The position numbers and the translations under genes are program-made. A stretch of 64,000 bases of DNA, taken from VAZQ01 sp045811525 (GTDB lineage: Bacteria; Pseudomonadota; Alphaproteobacteria; Rhizobiales; Xanthobacteraceae). The notes beneath the pieces are model-generated. The model did no database searches. It was not told the origin of the DNA and was given only the letters and a program-made list of their open reading frames with translations. Below, in pieces: positions 1 to 6,674 of the stretch (position 1 is the stretch's first letter; the number at the start of each line of letters is the position of its first letter). Location of the stretch: assembly GCA_045811525.1 (NCBI GenBank), contig JBJMTV010000020.1, positions 1 to 64,000 on the forward strand. Reading direction: 5' to 3'.

Positions 1-1
1 G

Positions 2-457
2 CGCTTCGACGACTTGGTGCGCGAGTACAATGCTGAACGCCCACACGAGGCATTGGCTATGAAGTGCCCTGCAGAGCTCTACTCTGCCTCACCACGCCGG
101 TACGACGGCCTGCCGGAGCTGACCTACCCGTTTCACGATCGCGACATCCTGGTAACGGCCTGCGGGCGCATCTGCCTGCATCGCAAGAAAATCAACGTCT
201 CTACGGTGCTGGCCGGCCAGCGGCTCGGCATCAAGGAAGTTGACGAAGGCATTTGGCTCGTCAGCTTCAGCCACTATGATCTCGGCTACTTCGACTTGGA
301 GCAGAGAACCTTGCAACCCCTCGACAACCCGTTCGGCCCGAGGTTGTCACCCATGTCTCAGGTACGTTTTGTCACCTATGTGTCCGGGTCGGACAAATTG
401 AAGGTGGCGTCCCCGGCAGGATTCGAACCTGCGACCTGCGGATTAGAAATCCGCTAG
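2..457 (+). CDS. IS481/integrase-core type transposase, C-terminal part (5' truncated by window edge)
   Basis: The frame is open from the first bases of the window, so the N-terminus lies outside. The visible start reads RFDDLVREYNAERPHEAL, the usual end of an rve (DDE) integrase core in IS481-family transposases. After it comes a C-terminal beta-rich segment ending near LDNPFGPRLSPM, as in those transposases. The catalytic DDE residues are not in the window. The frame then runs through the 51-bp attL repeat and stops at 455-457, so the last ~17 codons are tRNA-derived sequence and the native stop may be lost. It sits outside the island, on the chromosomal side of attL. Family assignment is by pattern only; no terminal inverted repeat was identified. 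Confidence 0.7.
   Translation, partial: RFDDLVREYNAERPHEALAMKCPAELYSASPRRYDGLPELTYPFHDRDILVTACGRICLHRKKINVSTVLAGQRLGIKEVDEGIWLVSFSHYDLGYFDLEQRTLQPLDNPFGPRLSPMSQVRFVTYVSGSDKLKVASPAGFEPATCGLEIR
405..455. repeat. attL: displaced 3' portion of tRNA-Arg(TCT)
   Basis: These 51 bases are identical to 18182-18232, which form the 3' part of the intact tRNA-Arg gene (anticodon stem-loop, variable region, T arm, acceptor strand and CCA) on the minus strand. Identity stops abruptly on both sides: G versus T to the left, A versus G to the right. Only the tRNA 3' part is present here, so this copy is not a functional tRNA. It is the chromosomal tRNA end displaced by integration. Confidence 0.93.
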
Positions 458-487
458 ACTATATTGATTTTACTGCTGAATCTGGCT

Positions 488-508
488 TCTTGTCGCGTTC
501 TTGTCGCG
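488..508 (+). repeat. Candidate left arm-type integrase sites (two TCTTGTCGCG, 11-bp phased)
   Basis: TCTTGTCGCG occurs at 488-497 and again at 499-508, 11 bp apart, close to one helical turn. The pair lies 33 bp inside attL and just downstream of the integrase stop. A matching pair with the same phasing lies inside attR (18055-18075). Paired repeats at both ends of an element are typical of arm-type sites bound by the N-terminal domain of tyrosine integrases. The function is inferred from position and repetition. Confidence 0.5.
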
Positions 509-522
509 CCCGCGCGGCGCCC

Positions 523-1764
523 TCAGCCCAGCAGCGCGTGCTCCGCGTCAGCAAGCTCTGCGCCATCGTCACCGCGCGCGAATAAGTGCCCGTACAAGTC
601 GAGCGTGATGACGATGCTTGAGTGCCCCAGACGCTCCTGCACCAACTTGGGTGGTAGCTCGAGCCCGCCATCCGCCTTCCGGTTGATGCACCACGACGCA
701 TAGAAGTGTCGCAGGGCGTGCAACCCGGTATACCTGGCGCGGGGAGGGGTTTTCCCATTCGTCACACCAGCGGCTACCTGAATGGGTTCTAAACCCCTAC
801 GCAGGATGTTGGAGTGGTCCTCTACCTGCCCTGTGCCGGTGGGGAACACCAAGTGCTGAGCCTTCGCGGGTTCTCGCTGATTTTCCGCAAGGATCGGCCG
901 GGGGTACGAGAGCTTCCATTCCCGCAGCGCCTCCACCACGATCGGAGGAAGGGGCACGGTACGCTGGCCAGACTCCGACTTTGGTTGGCCAATCTTCTTG
1001 TAGCGGTCCGCCCGTTGCCGGACGTGCAGCTCGCGCTTGCTCAGGTCGATGTCTTCCCATCGCAAGCCACGCAGCTCCGACGCACGAAGTCCGGTGAAGA
1101 TCGCGGTGAGCAGGAGAGGGCGCCAGCGGCTCCCGGGAAGCGCGTGCACAATGCGGCGAATTTCATCTGGCGTCGGGATATCCACGCCGACCTTAAGACG
1201 CTTACGCAGCCTCCGTTCAACCCGCCGATCCTTTCCCCGGCCGCGTCCAGCCCTGAGACTGCGAACAACGTTCTGCGCGAGTTCGCCACGCTCCTGAGCG
1301 TCTGCTAGCAGCGAGCCCAAGCTGGTGAGGACCCGCTTCGTCATAACCGCGGAACGAGCGGTGCCTTCTACTGCACCGGGAGGGGGCTTGCCGCTCCGCA
1401 GATCGTCCTCAAACTGACGGATTAGCGGCAGAGTGAGTTCGGGAAGCTTTCGCCTGCCGAGATACGGACAAATGTGCAGCTTCAAGTGCTGTCGATAGAA
1501 ATCGATCGTCGTCCGTTCCAAGCCGCGCGCTTTGCAAGTGGCGATCCACAAGTCACCAGCCTCGGAAAGCGTCAGGCTCTTCCTCGGCGCTGTATGCGTC
1601 CCGCTCGCGACTTCGACGTTGACCGTCGCGTGATACGCATCGGCTTCCTTCTTCCGCTCGAACGTTTTGATGTGTCTATCGCCCGCCTGATCCACGTAAT
1701 CAACAATCCAAGCCTCACGCTCCTGACCGTTCTTGCCGTTCCATGTTCGCTTGCGGACTGACAT
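523..1764 (-). CDS. Tyrosine site-specific integrase of the island
   Basis: This 413-residue tyrosine recombinase would catalyse integration into and excision from the tRNA-Arg gene. It has an N-terminal arm-binding region (about 1-60), a SAM-like core-binding domain (about 65-165) and a catalytic domain (about 195-400). The catalytic set is visible: R227 in TGLRASEL, H349 and R352 in LHALRHF, H381 in LGHSS, and Y391 in LDLYGHLF. Length and motif order are normal, so it is probably active. It is transcribed toward attL and ends 68 bp from it, the usual layout for tRNA-targeting islands. No excisionase lies next to it; the small HTH protein at the far end (17033-17236) is the best candidate directionality factor. 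Confidence 0.95.
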   Translation of the reverse strand: MSVRKRTWNGKNGQEREAWIVDYVDQAGDRHIKTFERKKEADAYHATVNVEVASGTHTAPRKSLTLSEAGDLWIATCKARGLERTTIDFYRQHLKLHICPYLGRRKLPELTLPLIRQFEDDLRSGKPPPGAVEGTARSAVMTKRVLTSLGSLLADAQERGELAQNVVRSLRAGRGRGKDRRVERRLRKRLKVGVDIPTPDEIRRIVHALPGSRWRPLLLTAIFTGLRASELRGLRWEDIDLSKRELHVRQRADRYKKIGQPKSESGQRTVPLPPIVVEALREWKLSYPRPILAENQREPAKAQHLVFPTGTGQVEDHSNILRRGLEPIQVAAGVTNGKTPPRARYTGLHALRHFYASWCINRKADGGLELPPKLVQERLGHSSIVITLDLYGHLFARGDDGAELADAEHALLG

Positions 1765-1891
1765 GGCAGCTCTCCAGTGCAGGTTGCTTTTGGATTTATA
1801 TCAAAACCGAGAGCACGATCGTGCCCATCCTGTGAACAGAAGCGGGGCAGCAGCGCCGCCCCGCTGGCACCCTGCGGGTTTGCGTCCGCCT

Positions 1892-2320
1892 CTATTCTTC
1901 AGCCCGCGCTAAGTTCAGCATGGAAGTGTGGAAGGAAAATCCCGCGTAGTCGTGGATGAGCACCGTGCTGATGGTGCCCATGAAGCCCACCACAATCCCA
2001 TTCACTTTAGAATAGCCGTCTGCGAAGGCACCGCTTGTCCCGGCTCGGATCATGTCCGCGACTATGCACCCAAGGAGCGTGCGCCAACCAACAGTCCCGT
2101 CGCATGTCCGAAGGAATTGGAATGCGTAAGCCTTGCCGATTGCACAATCCGTAGCGTAGTCCCCTGTTGGAGTTACATCCCAATAGGAGAGCGGCGCCTT
2201 CCTATTGAAGAAGGGCAGTGGGTAGAGTTCAAAGCAGGATTTCTGCTTTGGCGATTTCCGGCGCTTCCTTGGGCGGAAGCGTTGGTCGTCACTGAGTTTG
2301 ATGACGCTGCTCTTACTCAT
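1892..2320 (-). CDS. Hypothetical protein, basic N-terminus
   Basis: I do not recognise this protein of about 142 residues. I chose the ATG at 2320 because it overlaps the stop of the upstream gene (2313) by 8 bp, a common translational coupling; the frame is also open further upstream. The first ~30 residues are rich in Arg and Lys (RFRPRKRRKSPKQK). The C-terminal half contains a Gly/Ala-rich hydrophobic stretch (GIVVGFMGTISTVLI) that could be one membrane segment or a buried core. It probably forms a two-gene unit with the Tat-signal protein upstream. Function unknown. Confidence 0.55.
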   Translation of the reverse strand: MSKSSVIKLSDDQRFRPRKRRKSPKQKSCFELYPLPFFNRKAPLSYWDVTPTGDYATDCAIGKAYAFQFLRTCDGTVGWRTLLGCIVADMIRAGTSGAFADGYSKVNGIVVGFMGTISTVLIHDYAGFSFHTSMLNLARAEE

Positions 2321-2888
2321 GTGCCGGAGCATCGGCGCGTGCGGCGATCGTGCTAGTGGCACGAGCCATCAGCTGCGGGAAGCAAAGGGCGGCCTTAACA
2401 ATTTCCTTGTTGCTGTAGCCGATCGCGTAGAAAAGCAACGGTGCGGGCTCATCGATCGTCTCTATTTCTTCCACATATGGCCCGCTCTCATCCCATTTCG
2501 GGCTGCCGACGGCGGCGAGCAGAGCTTGTAGGCCAGCGAACGTGGTCGGCTCCGTTGTCAGCAGCGTTATCAGCGCGTCGTGGTGCCGATCGGTTGAGGC
2601 GGCTCGCGCTAGTTCAGCCGCAATCCATTCAGGGTCGTCTGCGCATCCCTCAGGCGGTCCCTTGCCATCCCCATAGTTCGGCCTCCAAGTTCGCTGGTGA
2701 TCTGGAAGGCTCTCCTCGAGATGGGACTGGGCGCGGTAGGCTTTGTCGAGTAGTCGATTTGCGGCTTTCCATGCGTCAATAGCAGCGAATGCCGGATCGG
2801 GAGCGTTTGCTATGGCAGTCCCGCCGCTGGGGACAGCGGCAGCGGCCGCACCAGCCACGACGGCGCGGCGGGAAAGATTGGTCGTCAT
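2313..2888 (-). CDS. Hypothetical exported protein with Tat-type signal
   Basis: This 191-residue protein begins with a twin-arginine-like signal (NLSRRAVVAGAAAAAVP), suggesting folded export to the periplasm. The mature part is largely alpha-helical in character, has no recognised catalytic motif, and contains an acidic stretch (YVEEIETIDE) near residue 140. Its 3' end overlaps the next gene by 8 bp, suggesting co-expression. I know no function for it. Such short Tat-signal proteins are frequent as island passengers in Rhizobiales, but nothing here ties it to the integrase or replication genes. Confidence 0.6.
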   Translation of the reverse strand: MTTNLSRRAVVAGAAAAAVPSGGTAIANAPDPAFAAIDAWKAANRLLDKAYRAQSHLEESLPDHQRTWRPNYGDGKGPPEGCADDPEWIAAELARAASTDRHHDALITLLTTEPTTFAGLQALLAAVGSPKWDESGPYVEEIETIDEPAPLLFYAIGYSNKEIVKAALCFPQLMARATSTIAARADAPAHE

Positions 2889-3138
2889 TGGTCAGTCCTC
2901 CGGTTGAAATGCCTCGGAGGGCGGACTCGGAATCCAAGCGTGATTTGATATGAAGGTCATGGGACCGGGTCGCCCCTCCAGGCGGTTCGGTTCAAGTCCC
3001 GGCGCGTCGGTGCAAACGGCGCGTCGGGGCGCTCACATTATCGCTCAGCTCCTCAAGAAGTAGCAAGGGACGATGTGTCCTAATGATCTTTAATCGTTGA
3101 CCGTGTCGCTCTGGACACAGCACAGGGACGTTGCGGCT

Positions 3139-3342
3139 TCAGCCTGAATTTCGCCCACCCGCCGCCTCGGCATTGAACTCTTGCAAGATCGCGTCAATTT
3201 CAGCTGCGGAGTGAATGCCGGCCAGCTCATAATATTTCCGGGCCAGCTCAACTAACGCCACACGTACTTCTGGGCTCGGCGTACTTCGCGCTGCCTCAAG
3301 AAGGCGGTCAGCTTCCTTTTGAAGGTCTTTGGCTCTGGCCAC
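3139..3342 (-). CDS. Small hypothetical helical protein (67 aa)
   Basis: The protein begins MARAKDLQKEADRLL and is almost wholly amphipathic helix, rich in Ala, Glu and Leu (residues 1-60). It has no Cys and no signal peptide. Its codon use looks like that of real genes and the frame is not explained by another gene, but the size leaves doubt. It lies divergently, about 115 bp from the ligase-like gene. No function can be assigned. Confidence 0.45.
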   Translation of the reverse strand: MARAKDLQKEADRLLEAARSTPSPEVRVALVELARKYYELAGIHSAAEIDAILQEFNAEAAGGRNSG

Positions 3343-3456
3343 GGTAGAAGTTCAACGCACCCACGCCCCACGTTGAATCTACGTCCGAGGCCGTGCAGAG
3401 TTCCGAAGTCGGTCAGAGACTCGACTCCGTGCTCGTCTGGGACTATTCGCCCGTCC

Positions 3457-4077
3457 ATGTCGCGTCCCGTGTACCCGTCGGGTTTCGTCTCGCCGTGCCT
3501 TCCAAGTCGGGCCGAACGGCCGCCTTCTGGACCCGACTGGATTCATGAGATCAAGCATGACGGCTTTCGCCTGCTCGCACGCCGGCAGGGTGAGAGCGTG
3601 CGGCTGTTCACCCGCAGAGGGATCGACTGGACCAACCGCTTCCCGCTCATCCTTGAAGCTATCTCCACCATCGGTGTGCGCTCCTGCCTGATCGATGGGG
3701 AGGCCATCGCTTGCGATCCGACCGGCCTCACCGACTTTCAAAGACTGCGCTACCGCCGTGCCCCGGTGCACATGGTCGCGTTCGACTTGCTGGAGCTTGA
3801 TGGGCACGACATGCGTGGCCAGCCCTTGAGCACACGCCGCCGAGCCCTAGCCAAGCTTCTGCGCAAGCCCCGACCGGGCCTCGTGCTGAACGCGACCTAT
3901 GAGGCACCGGGCGAGATCGTGTTTCAGCACGCATGCGCGCTCGGCTGTGAAGGCATCGTCAGTAAGCATCTGCGGTCTGCCTATGTCAGTGGACGCACCG
4001 AGGTATGGCGCAAGATCAAGAATCCTGCCGCACCTGCTGTGCGCCGCGAGTTCGAAGAAGATTGGGGCCGCCGATAG
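3457..4077 (+). CDS. Minimal ATP-dependent DNA ligase (LigD-type adenylation domain only)
   Basis: This protein of about 206 residues contains the nucleotidyltransferase motifs of ATP-dependent ligases: motif I EIKHDG with the adenylated lysine K33, motif III around CLIDGEA, motif IIIa AFDLLELDG, motif IV EGIVSKHL and motif V WRKIKN. It stops soon after motif V, so the C-terminal OB-fold with motif VI, needed by most such ligases for step 1, is absent. I chose the ATG at 3457 because the sequence upstream in the same frame (from 3319) is not ligase-like. Short LigD-like proteins of this kind are common in rhizobia. Whether this one seals nicks alone or works with a partner is unknown. No Ku gene is in the window. 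Confidence 0.8.
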   Translation: MSRPVYPSGFVSPCLPSRAERPPSGPDWIHEIKHDGFRLLARRQGESVRLFTRRGIDWTNRFPLILEAISTIGVRSCLIDGEAIACDPTGLTDFQRLRYRRAPVHMVAFDLLELDGHDMRGQPLSTRRRALAKLLRKPRPGLVLNATYEAPGEIVFQHACALGCEGIVSKHLRSAYVSGRTEVWRKIKNPAAPAVRREFEEDWGRR

Positions 4078-4207
4078 GACGGGCGAAATTCCTCCTAGGT
4101 TCAGAGATTTAGGGCCGGGCGTCGGCTTTTCACCCTGCTTCGCAACAAACCTGCGAAGTGGGGCCCACTCGTGGTAGGGTTCTGCCCCGCGCATTGCGGG
4201 GTATGGC

Positions 4208-4681
4208 TTGGCCGACTTCGACATCCTCGTCACTCGGTTTCTGGAGGCCGAGAAGACGGCACATGTCACGCCGCGGTGGCGCTCCAAGGCACACCCCGAT
4301 TTTGCAGAGGCTAAGACCTTTGTAGGAGTTCCCGGATCGAGCGTTCTTGTCGGTGTCCTGGCGATGACTGCTCACAAGGTGAAGCTTCCGCCTAAGTACA
4401 GCTTTTCGTTGCTGCTGCGAGGAAAACGAATCCTTGGCTTGGATGTTAATCCAGGGCGGCATCACACGAATTTGCTACTGCCAGGCAGCAGCATGAATGT
4501 TACGCATTGGCAACGTTGGCCCAAGATGGACGCGGAGCTTGATGATCGCGAACAGAATTTCCAGCAGTGGGCGATTGCCTTCTTCAAGGCAGCCAACGTG
4601 GTTCCAACATTTCGCGTATTATCCCCGCCCCAAGGCATACAGTTGAGGCTGATCGTCAATGAAGACTTTGACCGCCAGTAA
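4208..4681 (+). CDS. Hypothetical protein, first gene of a two-gene unit
   Basis: This 157-residue protein starts at a TTG (MADFDILVTRF). I see no catalytic signature. The central part (LLLRGKRILGLDVNP, then HHTNLLLPG) looks like a compact alpha/beta domain, and an aromatic-rich segment (THWQRWP) follows. It overlaps the next gene by 23 bp, so the two are almost certainly translated together. Paired genes with a DUF1828/1829-like partner are often found on mobile elements. A toxin-antitoxin or phage-interference role is possible but unsupported by any motif here. Confidence 0.65.
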   Translation: MADFDILVTRFLEAEKTAHVTPRWRSKAHPDFAEAKTFVGVPGSSVLVGVLAMTAHKVKLPPKYSFSLLLRGKRILGLDVNPGRHHTNLLLPGSSMNVTHWQRWPKMDAELDDREQNFQQWAIAFFKAANVVPTFRVLSPPQGIQLRLIVNEDFDRQ

Positions 4682-5438
4682 CGAGAAGCTGACGGCTGCC
4701 GAAGTCGAGAGGATGATCCGATCCCTCACGGCCGTCGAGAAGTCGAATCTTGGGATAGAAGTGACTTTGCCGGTTGCCTATGGCGACGGCGAGCTTGTAA
4801 CCGTTATTGTCGAGCAGACTAGAGATGCGCTTGTCGTTCATGATGCCAGTTTTAGTGCCATGCGCCTTAGTGGCGCAGGCGTATCACTGACACCGCACGT
4901 AGTGCATCGCCTCTCTGAGTTGACCCAACGCTATCGATGCCAATTTCTAGAAGGTCGCGTAATCGCCTCGGCAACGGATACATCAGAGCTTCCGCAAGTC
5001 GTGGCACTAGTCGCGAACGCAGCGCGGTCGGTTGCGGACTATGCGTTTGAGATCAGGAGACAGGTTGAAACGGACTTTCGAGTGATCGTTGTGGAGAAGC
5101 TCCGCGAGATCGTGGGCGAGAGAGCCCGGGAGCCCGATGAGTTCAAGGGCGCAAGTGGTCGCCGCTATCGATTGCCATTTATTCTGAATGACGCGCTATC
5201 GCGGCCCCGAGCTTTCATCTCGACTCTGGCCAGTAGAGCGAATGTGCCTTTGACGTATGCCACATTGTCCGATCTGCGTGGTCCGTTTCCGGAAGTGGAG
5301 CGCGATGCAATCTATGATGATGCGGCACATTTGAGGGACGAAGATCGGACGTTCTTGAAGTCTGCTGATGCCATTGTGTTCGGCTGGATGGAAGCCCAGC
5401 GTCGTTTCAAGGAATTTGCGCGCAAGGTCGGACACTGA
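4659..5438 (+). CDS. DUF1828/DUF1829-like protein, second gene of a two-gene unit
   Basis: In this 259-residue protein, residues about 30-115 resemble the DUF1828 pattern: a beta-rich start (VTLPVAYGDGELVTVIV), a conserved Asp region (LVVHDASFS), then a Leu/Gly helix. Residues about 130-255 could correspond to a DUF1829-type C-terminal domain. The family has no established biochemistry that I can cite. It overlaps the preceding gene by 23 bp, which implies a stoichiometric or chaperone-like relationship. It sits among cargo between the integrase and a resolvase. Assignment rests on overall pattern, not on a diagnostic motif. Confidence 0.6.
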   Translation: MKTLTASNEKLTAAEVERMIRSLTAVEKSNLGIEVTLPVAYGDGELVTVIVEQTRDALVVHDASFSAMRLSGAGVSLTPHVVHRLSELTQRYRCQFLEGRVIASATDTSELPQVVALVANAARSVADYAFEIRRQVETDFRVIVVEKLREIVGERAREPDEFKGASGRRYRLPFILNDALSRPRAFISTLASRANVPLTYATLSDLRGPFPEVERDAIYDDAAHLRDEDRTFLKSADAIVFGWMEAQRRFKEFARKVGH

Positions 5439-5615
5439 CCAGAGACCTGAGCGAGCGACGGGGAGACGCTGGCACATCTATCGGCAAGGCCAAGCCTTCC
5501 GCAGAGCCTGCAAGGTTAGTTCTATGAAATCTTCATGCAGGCGTTGAGGATTAGCTTCCAGGTATGCAACGGTGATGCGCATCGCCTGCCCTATGACCTT
5601 GAGCGGACATTTAGG

Positions 5616-6215
5616 TTAGACCGGAGCTGCCTCCTGCTTAGCGAGCAGCCGACTGATCGTAGCGTCGTGCACGCCAAGCAGCCGCGCGATGTCGGCCTGG
5701 CTCTCGCCGTTGCTTGCCCGCTGCACAGCCTCACGCCGCTGGTGCAGAGTCAACTTGGCCGGCCGGCCGAACTTCACGCCGCGTTCCTTGGCGCGCTGAC
5801 GGCCATCGCTGGTGCGGGCCAGGATGAGCGACCGCTCGAACTCCGCGAGCCCGCCGAGCACGGTCAGCATCAGCCTGCCGTGCGGTGTGGTTGTGTCTGC
5901 CCAGTTATCCGCCAGCGACTTGAAGCCGGCGCCTGCCTTGGTGACGAGATCGAGCACATTGAGCAGGTCGCGCGTGGATCGGGCGAGCCGGTCAAGGCGT
6001 GTCACCAGCAGCACGTCCCCCGGCTCAAGCGACTTGAGCGCCTTCGCCAGCTCGGGGCGGTCACTGCGAGCGCCGGAGATTTTCTCCCGGTAGATCTTCG
6101 CGGCGCCGGCAGCCTGCAAAGCGTGCTGTTGTGACGTGAGGTCCTGCCCCCCGGTGCTCACGCGGGCATAGCCGATGATGCGACCCACGACGGGTGCGGT
6201 GCTGGTCTTGGTCAT
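5616..6215 (-). CDS. Serine recombinase (resolvase/invertase, Tn3 type)
   Basis: This 199-residue serine recombinase has an N-terminal catalytic domain (about 12-145) with the nucleophile S20 in GYARVST, plus the conserved Arg-containing segments TRLDRLARS and LAEFERSLI. A C-terminal HTH DNA-binding domain (about 150-195; SQADIARLLGVHDATISRLL) follows. Length and motifs are complete, so it is likely functional. No transposase or res-site array is evident next to it. It may be a stranded resolvase from a transposon, or may have brought in the neighbouring cargo. A different, broken resolvase lies at 13130-13372. Confidence 0.93.
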   Translation of the reverse strand: MTKTSTAPVVGRIIGYARVSTGGQDLTSQQHALQAAGAAKIYREKISGARSDRPELAKALKSLEPGDVLLVTRLDRLARSTRDLLNVLDLVTKAGAGFKSLADNWADTTTPHGRLMLTVLGGLAEFERSLILARTSDGRQRAKERGVKFGRPAKLTLHQRREAVQRASNGESQADIARLLGVHDATISRLLAKQEAAPV

Positions 6216-6362
6216 AGTGAAGTGCCCCTCTGCCGTGTCGGAAGGCGACTAGTTTCGCAACCGACTTACGCAATGTATAACACAAGGCAGAATGGGCACC
6301 AGCAAAACTTGCGAAACTTAGAATTTATGCAAATCGGCAGTGACGATGAGGCAACTCGCTCC

Positions 6363-6660
6363 TCAATAGAGACCACCGGTCTTGTAGAGAGAAAAGCCGG
6401 TATCGTCGTTGATCTTCGCGAACGAACTCACGCCGAGCTGGACAGCACGAGAGGCACCAGTGAGTCCCTCGCCAATGGGCTCGATATAAGCCGCACGTTG
6501 TCTCGCCTCGCCACCCCAAGCGGCAATGGCGCCTTGGGTCCGCAACTGAGAGACTGCCTGAGCTGGAACCAAACTGGATGGCCTGAATATCCAACTCACC
6601 CTCGCCGGCATTGTAGGCGATAGCCTCGCCTGGAGAGCTTCCGCGCTCTTACGGCTTGTC
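6363..6660 (-). pseudogene. Decayed gene 3' end in the 6216-6674 gap
   Basis: The gap between the resolvase start and the radical SAM stop is 459 bp. On the minus strand one frame gives a plausible protein end (LRTQGAIAAWGGEARQ, later FAKINDDTGFSLYKTGGLY and a stop at 6363). A different frame just upstream encodes IAYNAGEGELD, reminiscent of the AYNAG motif of lytic transglycosylases. The two are not in one frame, so this looks like a frameshifted, truncated remnant. I cannot identify the parent gene. The rest of the gap (6216-6362) shows no gene; it includes an A/T-richer stretch at 6255-6330 that probably holds the resolvase promoter. Confidence 0.3.
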
Positions 6661-6674
6661 GGCGAGTTTCTCTA

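Noticed and set aside
2969..3012. T-arm-like sequence (GGTTCAAGTCCC) in the gap after the Tat-signal gene
   Set aside because: The flanking bases do not form a T stem or an acceptor stem and no anticodon arm is present, so it is not a tRNA.
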